A DNA stretch of 28,252 nt from JBEKHI01 sp050012355 (GTDB lineage Bacteria; Actinomycetota; Actinomycetes; Streptosporangiales; Streptosporangiaceae): contig JBEKHI010000057.1 in the NCBI GenBank assembly GCA_050012355.1, forward strand, positions 1 through 28,252, written 5' to 3'. Below are positions 7,816 to 15,639 of this stretch, one piece after another. Positions within the stretch are counted from its first letter, which is position 1; each line of letters starts with the position of its first letter. Position numbers and translations under genes: made by a program. The notes under the pieces were generated by a model. The model made no database searches, was not told where the DNA came from, and worked only from the letters and a program-made list of their open reading frames with translations.

Positions 7816-8172
7816 AGTCCAACCTCCTGATTACCTTAGGAATCGCTTAAGGCCTTCAGTCTGAGGCCACCGCTGAGCGTGCCGATCATCGCTCCTAGCA
7901 TCAGCTCCTGTTCTAGCAGAAGATTTCGCATTGGTGCTGGGAGCTGCTGGTTTAGTGCCTCGCCGCCCGCCGATACCGAGGTATCCTCGGCGCTCTCTGG
8001 CCCCAGCGATGACCCATCGACAGCGCTGTAGAAGGCTCTTGCCTGCCCGATATATGCGACTTGTCGCTAGCGGTCGCGACCGAGAACGACAGGGCGCAGC
8101 GGAGCGCCAGGCTACGAGGAGCGTCGCTGGGTGAAATCACTTTCGGGTGCTTCAGTCGCGTAATAGCATTCG
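7816..8172. other. Intergenic region between protease and phosphoesterase fragment
   Basis: About 350 bp without a convincing gene. It holds the Shine-Dalgarno of the leader peptide (7823-7828), a small perfect hairpin at 7976-7990 (CCGAGG, TAT, CCTCGG) and one copy of the IS-end-like motif at 8003-8027. Frames that run through it on plus (from 7931 and 8061) have no homology to anything I recognise and continue out of frame into real genes. Confidence 0.6.
8003..8027 (+). repeat. IS-end-like motif, solitary copy
   Basis: CCAGCGATGACCCATCGACA plus GCGCT. It shares GATGACCCATCG exactly, and about 19 of 25 positions overall, with the reverse complement of the motif at 17729-17767. No partner copy or transposase is beside it. 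Confidence 0.4.
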
Positions 8173-8178
8173 TACACT
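8173..8178 (+). promoter_or_regulatory. Candidate -10 element for a leaderless transcript
   Basis: TACACT ends 6 nt before the ATG at 8185, with no Shine-Dalgarno in between. This spacing puts the transcription start at or next to the ATG, as in leaderless actinobacterial mRNAs. TTCAGT about 17 nt further upstream is a weak -35 candidate. Confidence 0.45.
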
Positions 8179-8184
8179 GCGTTT

Positions 8185-8442
8185 ATGGTCGAGTCGGTCG
8201 CGGTCCTATCGGATATCCATGGCGTGCTTCCCGCCTTGGACGCGGTACTCGCGGAGCCGGATGTCCAAGGGGCCGGGCGCATCGTGCTCACCGGGGATAT
8301 CGCCGCGGGTCCGTTGCCGGTGCAGACGCTCGACCGGCTGCGTTCGCTGGGCGACCGCGTGCTATGGGTGCGCGGCCACACCGACCGGGCACTTGCCGAA
8401 CTGGCCCGGATGGCCCCGCGCGACGGGAGGAACGGGCAGTGA
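8185..8442 (+). pseudogene. Truncated metallophosphoesterase (N-terminal fragment)
   Basis: An 85-residue frame matching the first third of YfcE/calcineurin-like phosphoesterases. The metal-binding D-x-H (SDIHGVLPALDAVL, residues 9-22) and GD (TGDIAAGP) motifs are present. The third motif, normally RGNxD or GNHE, reads RGHTDR, so the metal-bridging Asn is replaced by His. The usual remaining 150 or so residues with two or three more metal-binding His are missing, so the protein should not be an active phosphoesterase. The frame stays open, is coupled to the next gene by a GTGA overlap, and has its own promoter-like element, so it may survive as the leader cistron of this operon. Confidence 0.7.
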
Positions 8443-8939
8443 ACGACGTCACGATCGGACCAGTTGAGTACGGCGACCTCGCTGAGATCCTGAAGAACTA
8501 CCAGCGTTTCTGGGGTGACCGTGAAGCGCCGCGCGCACTGCACCACCCGATGTTCTTCATCGAGTTCGCCGACACCGCGCTGACCGCTCGCGACCCCGAT
8601 GGGGAGATCGTCGGCTACCTGCTGGGCTTCATCGCCGCTCAGGGAAACGCGTACATCCATCTGGTGGCGGTCCGGGATGACGCCCGCGGCCTGGACATCG
8701 GCAGGCGGCTCTACGAGACGTTCTTCGAGAACGCGCGCAACCGAGGCGCGACGGCGGTCAAGGCCATCACCAGCCCGGAGAACAAGGGGTCGGTCGCGTT
8801 TCACCGCCGCCTGAGATTCACCAACATCGTCCGGGTGGATGATTACGGTGGGAGCGGAAAGCCCAGAGTGGTCATGCGCCGCGCGCTTGACGATCAACCC
8901 CGAGACGACCGGCCCCTCGACATCCAGGAGCACGCGTGA
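8439..8939 (+). CDS. GNAT-family N-acetyltransferase
   Basis: A 166-residue GCN5-related acetyltransferase that moves an acetyl group from acetyl-CoA to an unknown amine. The acetyl-CoA binding region is LVAVRDDARGLDIGRRLYET (motif A), a variant of the usual RxxGxG/A, followed by the motif B region AVKAITSPENKGSVAFHRRL. The GTG start at 8439 lies in a GTGA overlap with the preceding stop and has GGGAGG 9-10 nt upstream. The stop again overlaps the next start (GTGA), so the three genes are translationally coupled. Confidence 0.88.
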   Translation: MNDVTIGPVEYGDLAEILKNYQRFWGDREAPRALHHPMFFIEFADTALTARDPDGEIVGYLLGFIAAQGNAYIHLVAVRDDARGLDIGRRLYETFFENARNRGATAVKAITSPENKGSVAFHRRLRFTNIVRVDDYGGSGKPRVVMRRALDDQPRDDRPLDIQEHA

Positions 8940-10531
8940 GCTTCGCCAAGCTGGCAGACGACTACCTCGACGACCTGGCCCAACGGCACCCGGACACGGC
9001 CACGGAGCTTGGCGACCACCGTTTTGACGCGCGGCTGCCGATCGACACGCCGGAGGCGCTGGACGACGAGCGGCGCGCGCTTGACCGGTTCGGCGAGCGG
9101 CTCGCGGCCATCGACGAGGACGAACTGTCGGCCGAGGACGGGGTAGACGCCGAGGTGATCGTGAACCAGGTCGAGCGCCGCATTTTCGCGCTGGATGAGT
9201 TGCGCGAGCACACCTGGAACCCGCTGCTCGCCAATCCAGGCCGCTCCATCTACCAGCTCCTCGCCCGCGAGTTCGCGCCGCTGGAGGACCGGCTCGCCTC
9301 GGTGGCCGGCCGGCTGGCGCAGCTGCCGGAAGCGCTAGCCGTGGCGCGGCGGACCCTACGCGACATGCCGGACGTCCACACGGAGACTGCCGTCGGCCAG
9401 TTCAACGGCACGATCAGCATGGTGCGGTCCGAGGTCGACGCGGCGCTGGAGAAGGCGCCCGCGATGCGCGCGGAGATCGACGCGGTACGCCCGGCCGCCT
9501 TGGCAGCGCTGGCGGAGCATGTTGGGTGGCTGGAGTCCAAGCGCGGCGGGAACGCCGACCCCAGGATCGGCCCGGAACTGTTCGCCCGCAAGCTGTCGCT
9601 CATGCTGAACTCGGTGGCCGACTCCGACGCGGTCCTGGCGCGCGCCGAATCGGATCTTGACAACGTCACCGAGCAGATCACGGAAGTGGCGGCCTCGCTC
9701 GGGGGTTCGCCGCGCGAGGTGCTCGACCGGCTGGCGACCGATGTTCCCGACGAGGCCACCATCCTGGGATTCTGCGCTGACGCGCTCGCCCTGCAGACCG
9801 AGTTCGTCCGGTCTCACGGCATCGTCACGATCTACGACGACCCGGTCGAGCTGATCGAGATGCCGGAGATCGACCGAGGTGTAGCGGTCGCCTACTGCGA
9901 CCCGCCCGGGCCGCTCGAGCCGGCGCCGCTGCCCACCTTCCTCGCCGTGTCGCCGGCCCCGTCGGACTGGCCAGCGGAGCGGGTGGCGTCTTTCTACCGC
10001 GAGTACAACCGGCATCTCGTGCACGATCTGATGGTGCACGAGGCGATGCCAGGCCACTACCTGCAGCTTCAGCACTCCCGGCGGTATGCCGGGGCGACCA
10101 GGGTGCGCGCGGCACTGTGGACGGGCTCGTTCGTCGAGGGCTGGGCGGTGTACGCGGAGCGGGTCATGGCCGAGCACGGCTATCCGGGTGAGGGTGACCC
10201 GCGTGCCTTCCGGATGCAGCAGCTGAAGATGCAGCTTCGCATGACGATCAACGCGATACTCGACGCTCGCGTGCAGGCGCACGGCATGACCGAGGACGAG
10301 GCGATGCGGCTGATGCTGGAGCGCGGCTTCCAGGAAGAGGGCGAGGCTGCGGGCAAATGGCGGCGGGTGCAGCTCACCTCGGTGCAGCTGTCGACCTACT
10401 ACGTCGGCTACACAGAGGTCTCGGATCTCGCCGCCGAGCTGCGGGCATCCGGCCTGGACCAGCGCACCACGCACGACCACATGCTCGCGCACGGCTCACC
10501 GCCGGTGCGCCTGCTCCGCAGCGTCATCTGA
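8936..10531 (+). CDS. DUF885 family protein (putative metalloprotease-like)
   Basis: A 531-residue member of DUF885, an all-helical family resembling M32-type zinc carboxypeptidases. The zinc-ligand motif is HEAMPGH at 368-374, and the third ligand is probably the Glu of EGWAVYAE near 401. The motif YVGYTEVSDL near the C-terminus is also typical. There is no signal peptide, so it is probably cytoplasmic. Its GTG overlaps the acetyltransferase stop. Substrate unknown; peptidase activity is inferred from the motif. Confidence 0.9.
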   Translation: MSFAKLADDYLDDLAQRHPDTATELGDHRFDARLPIDTPEALDDERRALDRFGERLAAIDEDELSAEDGVDAEVIVNQVERRIFALDELREHTWNPLLANPGRSIYQLLAREFAPLEDRLASVAGRLAQLPEALAVARRTLRDMPDVHTETAVGQFNGTISMVRSEVDAALEKAPAMRAEIDAVRPAALAALAEHVGWLESKRGGNADPRIGPELFARKLSLMLNSVADSDAVLARAESDLDNVTEQITEVAASLGGSPREVLDRLATDVPDEATILGFCADALALQTEFVRSHGIVTIYDDPVELIEMPEIDRGVAVAYCDPPGPLEPAPLPTFLAVSPAPSDWPAERVASFYREYNRHLVHDLMVHEAMPGHYLQLQHSRRYAGATRVRAALWTGSFVEGWAVYAERVMAEHGYPGEGDPRAFRMQQLKMQLRMTINAILDARVQAHGMTEDEAMRLMLERGFQEEGEAAGKWRRVQLTSVQLSTYYVGYTEVSDLAAELRASGLDQRTTHDHMLAHGSPPVRLLRSVI

Positions 10532-10547
10532 GCCGACTAAAAACCAG

Positions 10548-10577
10548 GTGACCGGGCTCGGTACCCGGCGCTATCAT
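10548..10577 (+). promoter_or_regulatory. Candidate promoter of the Otr(A)-like gene
   Basis: GTGACC (10548-10553) and TATCAT (10572-10577) are separated by 18 nt, a reasonable match to a housekeeping -35/-10 pair. The predicted start falls about 25 nt before the leader reading frame. The spacer contains the small inverted repeat CCGGG/CCCGG. Confidence 0.4.
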
Positions 10578-10611
10578 TCCCACGGCCCATTCGTCTAAGG
10601 CAGGAGAAGAA

Positions 10612-10716
10612 ATGCGCGGAACGTACACGTCCATCGAGAAGCTTTTGTGGACCTGTGCGGAGGATGTGGCGCGTGTTTCGCGGAATACTCAATCTAGGGA
10701 TACTGGCGCATGTTGA
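10612..10716 (+). CDS. Candidate 34-residue leader peptide overlapping the Otr(A)-like gene
   Basis: AGGAG lies 5 nt before the ATG at 10612, the best ribosome-binding site upstream of the ribosomal-protection gene. The frame ([20 protein letters not shown], then a polar tail ending GAC) ends with TGA at 10714-10716, so it overlaps the first 44 nt of the Otr(A)-like frame in another phase. Small leader peptides control several ribosome-targeted antibiotic resistance genes, such as erm and tet, by attenuation. This function is inferred. An alternative is that an ancient frameshift split an N-terminal extension. Confidence 0.45.
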   Translation: MRGTYTSIEKLLWTCAEDVARVSRNTQSRDTGAC

Positions 10717-12676
10717 CGCCGGAAAGACGACGCTGACCGAGCGTCTGCTCTATTCAGCCGGGGTTATCGATAAGCCCGGCAGTGTCGACAGCGGCACGAC
10801 CCAGACCGATTCGCTCGCGCTGGAACGGCAGCGCGGGATCACGATCAAGTCCGCGGTCGTATCGTTCACGGTCGACGACATCATGGTCAACTTGATCGAC
10901 ACGCCTGGCCACCCGGCCATCTAATCAAGCACGGGCATCGGCGAGGTGGAGCGAGCGCTGAGCGTGCTCGACGGGGTCGTGCTGGTGATCTCGGCGGTCG
11001 AAGGGGTGCAGCCGCAGACCCGGGTCCTGTGGCGTGCCCTGCGTCGGCTAGGCGTCCCGACGCTGCTCTTCGTCAACAAGATCGATCGCCGTGGCGCCGG
11101 CTACCAGCGCGTGCTTGACGAGATAGCCGAGCGGCTGACACCAGGGATCGTCGCGATGGGCTCGGTGCGCGGGCTCGGCACCCGCGAGGCGGTCTTCCTG
11201 CCCTCCGACGCGGCTCTCGCTCAGCGGCTCACCGAAGCGCTGGCCGACCACGACGACGCGGTACTCGCCGCGTATGCGGACGGCGCGACGATGCCCTGCG
11301 ATCAGCTCCGGGAGAAGCTGGCCGAGCAGGTCAGGGACTCGCTGGTGCACCCGGTCTACTTCGGCTCGGCCAGTACCGGCGCTGGCGTCGACGTGCTGCT
11401 GCACGACCTCGCCCGATTGCTGCCGGGTACCCAGGGGGATCGGGAGGGTCCTGTCTCCGGCCGTATCTTCAAGATCGAACGCGGAATCGCCTATGTCCGA
11501 ATGTTCTCCGGCACTATCGCGGTACGCGATCGGGTGTCGTTCGGGCGCGGAAACCAGGGCGGAAACCAGCGCGGAAACCAGGGCAAGGTAACCGGGATCA
11601 GCGTCTTCGCCGACGGCGCCGCCCGGCGGGCCGACTCGGTGAGCGCCGGTGAGATCGCCAAGCTGGCGGGTCTGGCGGAGATTCAGGTCGCAGATGTGAT
11701 CGGGCTAGCGCCGGTGGCCCCGTCGGCTCATCAATTCGCGCCGCCGACCCTGGAAACGGCGATCGTATCGCGCGATCCGCGTGACAAGACCCGGCTGTAC
11801 GCCGCCCTAACGGAGCTCGCCGAGCAAGATCCGCTCATCAACGTGCGGCAGGACGACGTCCGGCAGGAGATCTATGTTTCGCTCTTCGGGGAAGTGCAGA
11901 AACAGGTGATCGAAGCCACGCTGACAATGGAGTACGGGGTGGGCGTCGATTTCCGGGAGACGACACCGATCTGCGTCGAACGGCCCATTCGTCGCGGGGA
12001 AGCGGAGGAAATCCTGCACGCGCCGGAGAACCCGTTTCTGGCCACGCTGGGCATTCGCGTCGATCCCGCCCCGGAAGGCTCGGGTATCGAGTTCCGGCTG
12101 AAGGTCGGCCATCAGGCCGTGCCGCTGTACATCTACAAGAACACGGAGAACTTCGCCGTCGCCATGGAGCAGTTCGTCCGGCAGACACTGCGGCAGGGGC
12201 TGGCCGGCTGGGAGGTCACCGACTGCGTGGTGTCGCTGGTCAGGTCGCAATACAGCGTTGCCGACGGCCCCCCGTCCACCCGCGGACCGCTCAGCACCCC
12301 GCAGGACTTCCGCAAGCTCACGCCGCTGGTCGTCATGGAAGCGCTGAAGCGGGCGGGCACGGTGGTCTGCGAGCCGGTCCAGCGGTTCCGGATCGACGCA
12401 CCCGCCGACACGCTGGCCGCCCTGCTGCCAGCGCTGGTCAAGCTGGGCGCCGTGCCTGGAGTCGCGATGGCATCGACATTGGAGGGCGACATCCCCGCGT
12501 CCCGGGTGCACGAGCTACGGCAGAGCCTGCCGTCGCTCACCCGGGGCGAGGGCTTGATGGAAACGTCCTTCGGCCGCTACCAGCCGGTGCGCGGCCCGGT
12601 TCCCGTCCGGCCACGCACCGACGACAACCCGCTCGACCGGGGGGAATACCTGCGGCGGGTCACGGGACGCGTGTGA
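10673..12676 (+). pseudogene. Otr(A)/TetM-like ribosomal protection GTPase interrupted by an in-frame stop
   Basis: This is an EF-G-like GTPase of the tetracycline ribosomal-protection family, closest in my reading to Streptomyces Otr(A). Such proteins bind the ribosome and remove tetracycline. Motifs: G1 [11 protein letters not shown]2 region RGIT, G3 DTPGH, G4 NKID; domains II-V follow, ending YLRRVTGRV. GTG 10673 has GGAGG 9 nt upstream; GTG 10655 and ATG 10664 are also in frame. At 10922-10924 the frame hits TAA just after DTPGHP. The same frame resumes at once with EVERALSVLDG and runs to 12676. Family members have four residues (such as DFIA) where this has nine codons including the stop, so about 15 nt were inserted. 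Total length, about 667 codons, is otherwise normal. The GTPase domain would be cut, so the gene is probably inactive unless the stop is read through. Confidence 0.88.
11546..11581 (+). repeat. Three 12-bp tandem repeats inside the Otr(A)-like gene
   Basis: Units CGCGGAAACCAG, GGCGGAAACCAG and CGCGGAAACCAG follow each other and encode RGNQ GGNQ RGNQ. They fall in a surface loop of domain II, where family members vary in length. The repeat is in frame, so it could expand or contract without breaking the frame. Confidence 0.8.
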
Positions 12677-13692
12677 TTCACTGGCCTACGATGCGAATTG
12701 AGCGATTTGACCCGGCAGGCGACAAAGCGAGCCTGCGTGCCTGTTACGAGGTGGAAAGCGCGGCGACAGCCGTGGACGATCCTGCGGGACCAGGGGACTC
12801 ACTGCGGTCCTTCGGGCAGTGGCTGGCGAATGGCTGGTCGGGCGCCCCCGTCGAAACGTGGCTCGCGCCGGGCGCCGCACCGGCAAGCGCCGACGGCTGG
12901 TACATGATCCAGCTGTCGGCCAAGGACAACCAGGATCTCGCGTTCCTTGCCCTCTATGTGCACCCGGACCGCCGACGGGAGGGCCTGGGCACCGGCCTGC
13001 TGCGGCATGCGGCCGAACGAGCCCGTGCGGACGGCCGGAGCCTGCTGACCGCGTTCGCCTGGCAAGACTCGCCAGGTGCCGCCTTCGCCCGTGCTCGCGG
13101 TGGGGTTCCCAGCAGTGTGATCGAGATCCGGCGAGTACTGCACGTCGGTGCGGCTGCCGTCAAGCGGTTGGAGAGCCTGCGCGCGGAGGCACGCCGAATG
13201 TCAGCTGGGTACTCGATTGTGTCCTGGCAACTGCCCACGCCTGAGGAACACCTGGAGCAAGTGGCCAAGATCCGCGCCGCGCTCGACGACGCCCCGCACC
13301 CCGAGAGCTGGGAGCCTATCCGGTGGGATGCGAACCGCGTCCGCGACCTGGACCGTCGCAGCCAGGAGCAGGAAATGCGCCGTTATTCCGTCGCGGCGCG
13401 TCACGATGCCACCGGCGAGCTCGTCGGCCTGACCGAGATAGACCTCGATCCCAGTCGGCCGGAATGGGGGTTCCAGGGGCTGACGGCTGTGCTGCCGCCG
13501 CACCGCGGGCACCGGCTGGGGCTGCTGCTGAAGGTGGCCATGCAGGACCTGCTCGCCCAGGCCGAACCGGGATTGCTGCACATCGTCACGGGGAACGCCG
13601 ACGCCAACAGCCCGATGGTCGCGATCAACGAGGCGCTTGGCTACCAGATTCTCGGCAAGCCCGCTAGGTCCTGGGAGTTCCGCCTCGCCTGA
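12673..13692 (+). CDS. Tandem two-domain GNAT acetyltransferase
   Basis: A 339-residue protein with two GNAT folds. The first (about 1-150) has LYVHPDRRREGLGTGLLRHA, a good acetyl-CoA pyrophosphate loop (RxxGxG). The second (about 185-339) has VLPPHRGHRLGLLLKVAMQD, with RGHRLG in the same position. Many actinobacterial proteins of this kind have one active and one degenerate domain. The GTG at 12673 overlaps the Otr(A)-like stop by 4 nt (GTGA), as seen twice upstream; ATG 12691 is the alternative and fits the usual start MRIERF. The acceptor substrate is unknown. Because of the overlap it is probably translated with the upstream gene. Confidence 0.87.
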   Translation: MIHWPTMRIERFDPAGDKASLRACYEVESAATAVDDPAGPGDSLRSFGQWLANGWSGAPVETWLAPGAAPASADGWYMIQLSAKDNQDLAFLALYVHPDRRREGLGTGLLRHAAERARADGRSLLTAFAWQDSPGAAFARARGGVPSSVIEIRRVLHVGAAAVKRLESLRAEARRMSAGYSIVSWQLPTPEEHLEQVAKIRAALDDAPHPESWEPIRWDANRVRDLDRRSQEQEMRRYSVAARHDATGELVGLTEIDLDPSRPEWGFQGLTAVLPPHRGHRLGLLLKVAMQDLLAQAEPGLLHIVTGNADANSPMVAINEALGYQILGKPARSWEFRLA

Positions 13693-13710
13693 CCGCTCGC
13701 GTCTTTCGGC

Positions 13711-14118
13711 TCAGCGAGTTCGCGCCAGGCCGGCATCATCATGGCTGCCCGCGATGACCCGGGTGACCTCATCCACGCGACGCAGGCGCCCGTCGTCGGC
13801 GAACTCGCCGAACAGGTAGACCTCGATCCGGCTGGTGGTGCCGTCCCGCTTGGTGACGGCCACCTCATGGCGGTCGGCGATCCGGTTGCCATCCCGGATG
13901 ACTTCGCGGACGCTGATGCTTCCGTCCGCCGCCAGCGCGCGCAGCGCCCTGATGTGCGAGGCGAAACCGTCGCGGCCGGTAACCTCGCCGTCGGTGCGCT
14001 GCTGGTAGTCCGGGGTGAAGTAGCGGTCGATAGTCGCCTCCAAGGGGTGGCTGTCCTCGCTCCCGAAGCACACTTCAGCCAAGACAGTCTCGATGTACGC
14101 CGCCGGTTCAGCGCTCAT
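13711..14118 (-). CDS. SnoaL-like / NTF2-fold protein
   Basis: A 135-residue alpha+beta-barrel protein of the SnoaL-like or ketosteroid-isomerase-like superfamily. The pattern is an N-terminal helix (IETVLAEVCFGS), FTPDYQQRTDGEVTGRDGF, then strands ending in VDEVTRVIAG. It could be a small-molecule isomerase, cyclase or binding protein; catalytic residues cannot be assigned from sequence alone. ATG 14118 has GGAGAGGGAG upstream and is preferred to an earlier in-frame ATG. It is divergent from the MarR gene, and a MarR-type operator lies 17 nt before its start, so it is probably a target of that repressor. Confidence 0.82.
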   Translation of the reverse strand: MSAEPAAYIETVLAEVCFGSEDSHPLEATIDRYFTPDYQQRTDGEVTGRDGFASHIRALRALAADGSISVREVIRDGNRIADRHEVAVTKRDGTTSRIEVYLFGEFADDGRLRRVDEVTRVIAGSHDDAGLARTR

Positions 14119-14134
14119 GGCTCCCTCTCCGATA

Positions 14135-14149
14135 CGTGCACCATGCACG
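14135..14149. promoter_or_regulatory. MarR-type operator 1 (SnoaL-proximal)
   Basis: CGTGCA-CCA-TGCACG, a perfect 6-bp palindrome with a 3-bp centre, 17 nt upstream of the SnoaL-like start. It matches operator 2 in 14 of 15 positions. Confidence 0.8.
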
Positions 14150-14176
14150 CTTCATCATTGACTGTATCCTGAGATG

Positions 14177-14191
14177 CGTGCACAATGCACG
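14177..14191. promoter_or_regulatory. MarR-type operator 2 (MarR-proximal)
   Basis: CGTGCA-CAA-TGCACG; the arms extend to 7 bp on this copy (14176-14192). Centre-to-centre distance from operator 1 is 42 bp, four helical turns. TTGACT at 14158-14163 and CACAAT at 14181-14186 form a -35/-10 pair with 17-bp spacing, so the operator covers the -10 of the marR promoter. Confidence 0.8.
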
Positions 14192-14193
14192 CT

Positions 14194-14643
14194 ATGATCC
14201 AGAGCATGACCAGTCCTGGCAGCGAAATCGCGGAGACTCTGGGTCTGCTGCTCCGAAGGGCCACCCGGGCCCGCCTGTACGGCAGGCTCACCGCGGGCCT
14301 GGACGACGCGCTCGACGAGGCGACCTACCCGGTCATCAGCGGCCTGGCCCGGTTCGGCCCCCGCTCAGCCGCTCAGCTGGCCGAGGACATCGGCATCGAC
14401 AGGTCGGTCGTGAGCCGCCACGCCGCCCGCCTGGCTGGGGCTGGCCTGGTCAGTAAGATCCCCGACCCATCAGACCGAAGGGCGGTGCTTCTCACCCTGA
14501 CAACCCCCGGGCGCGAGGCCGTCCGGGAGATGCGGCGGCGGCTGGCCGGCACCCTTGACGGCTACCTCGCCACCTGGCCGCCTGAGGAAGCCGAGCGATT
14601 CGCCGCCAGTCTCCGCCGGTTCGCCGAGCACGGGCCGCTGTGA
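14194..14643 (+). CDS. MarR-family transcriptional regulator
   Basis: A winged-helix repressor of about 149 residues. The recognition region is SAAQLAEDIGIDRSVVSRHA (about 50-70), and the wing has DPSDRRAVLLTLT. Helices at both ends should dimerise the protein. The promoter at 14158-14186 predicts transcription starting near 14193, so ATG 14194 could be a leaderless start; ATG 14185 and ATG 14206 are in-frame alternatives, and none has a Shine-Dalgarno. It probably represses itself and the divergent SnoaL-like gene through the twin palindromes and releases DNA when a phenolic or similar ligand binds. The end of the gene overlaps the amidohydrolase on the other strand by 82 nt. Confidence 0.9.
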   Translation: MIQSMTSPGSEIAETLGLLLRRATRARLYGRLTAGLDDALDEATYPVISGLARFGPRSAAQLAEDIGIDRSVVSRHAARLAGAGLVSKIPDPSDRRAVLLTLTTPGREAVREMRRRLAGTLDGYLATWPPEEAERFAASLRRFAEHGPL

Positions 14644-15605
14644 GGCCAGGCGATTAAGTCGAGACCGAGCAGCCGTTCGGCGTTGCCGCCGGCGATCTTC
14701 GCCTTGTCGGCGGGAGATAGTGGCAGCGTGTCGAGCAACTCGCGGCCGCGCGGGTTGGAGCCGAACGGGTAGTCGACGCTGAACAGCACCCGGTCCACGC
14801 CGAACACCTGGACCGAGCACATCACCGGCGGCACGCTGAACATCCCGGCCGTCGTCACCCACACGTTGCGCAGGAAGTACTCCGATGGCTCAAGCCTGAG
14901 CTGCCCGTGCAGCTGCTCATCGATCCGGTCCAGCATGAACGGGATCATCTCGCCGCAGTGCCCGAGAATCATCCGCAGCCCCGGATGCCGGTCGAACACG
15001 CCCGCCGCGACCATGCGTAGCGCGTGCAGCCCGGCCTCGGCGTGCCAGCCCCACGCACCGGTGGCTAGCCGGGCCGCGATCAAGGGCGGCAGCCCGCCGT
15101 ACAGGATGTCGCGCAGCGCGGGAGGCGGCGGCGCCGGATGCAGGTAGAGCGGCACGTCGAGCAGCTCGAACCGGTCAAGGAGCGGCTCGAACCGCGGGTC
15201 GTCGAGGAAGACACCGTTCGGCCCGAGCGTGCTGTTAACCAGCGCGCCGACAAAGCCAAGGTCGCCCACCGCCCGCTCAAGCTCGCCGGCCGCGGCCGAG
15301 GGGTCGCCGGTCGGCAGCGTCGCGAACCCGGCGAACCGGTCGGGGTGCGAAGCGACCGCGATCGCGAGCTGATCGTTGGCCCGCTGAGCCACCTCGACGC
15401 CGTCGGCGAGTCCTTGCGCGGCGGGCGCGACATGCGAGATGACCTGCACGTCTATCCCGGCGGCGTCCATTTCCGCAAGCCGGATCTTGTCCAGGTCGCC
15501 GAGCTGGTCGGCGACCCCCTGTCCGTAAAAGATATGCCGGGCGCTGTCCGGCGGGTCGGCGAGCTCTGGGGAACAGAAGTGCTCTTCGAGGGCAATCGTC
15601 CGCAT
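14562..15605 (-). CDS. Amidohydrolase-family (ACMSD/gamma-resorcylate decarboxylase-like) enzyme
   Basis: A 347-residue TIM-barrel metal enzyme of the amidohydrolase-2 family, which includes ACMSD and benzoate-type decarboxylases. The N-terminal E-x-H motif is in MRTIALEEHF (E7, H9). Later metal or catalytic residues are the His of LYLHPAPPPP, the His of ILGHCGEMIPF and the Asp of LFSVDYPFGSNP. Decarboxylation or hydrolysis of an aromatic or cyclic acid is likely, but the substrate is unknown. Homology ends around NAERLLGLDL; the last 30 residues come from reading antisense through the end of marR, an unusual extension. The ATG at 15605 has no strong Shine-Dalgarno. It is divergent from the oxidoreductase at 15640. 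Confidence 0.88.
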   Translation of the reverse strand: MRTIALEEHFCSPELADPPDSARHIFYGQGVADQLGDLDKIRLAEMDAAGIDVQVISHVAPAAQGLADGVEVAQRANDQLAIAVASHPDRFAGFATLPTGDPSAAAGELERAVGDLGFVGALVNSTLGPNGVFLDDPRFEPLLDRFELLDVPLYLHPAPPPPALRDILYGGLPPLIAARLATGAWGWHAEAGLHALRMVAAGVFDRHPGLRMILGHCGEMIPFMLDRIDEQLHGQLRLEPSEYFLRNVWVTTAGMFSVPPVMCSVQVFGVDRVLFSVDYPFGSNPRGRELLDTLPLSPADKAKIAGGNAERLLGLDLIAWPHSGPCSANRRRLAANRSASSGGQVAR

Positions 15606-15639
15606 TTGTTCATTCTGTTCCCCGGTAAGCTCACTGTCG
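15606..15639. promoter_or_regulatory. 34-bp shared divergent promoter region
   Basis: Only 34 bp separate the two start codons. On plus, TAAGCT (15626-15631) stands 8 nt before the ATG at 15640. On minus, CAGAAT (15617-15612) stands 6 nt before the ATG at 15605. Both are placed for leaderless transcripts, with -35 elements that must overlap the opposite promoter. Confidence 0.5.

Noticed and set aside
7976..7990. CCGAGG-TAT-CCTCGG hairpin as a terminator
   Set aside because: Only a 6-bp stem with no T-tract, far from any gene end; too weak to call.
8061..8939. Long plus-strand frame joining the intergenic region to the acetyltransferase
   Set aside because: The first 126 codons run out of frame across the phosphoesterase fragment with no recognisable protein; the GTG at 8439 has a good RBS and fits the GNAT family.
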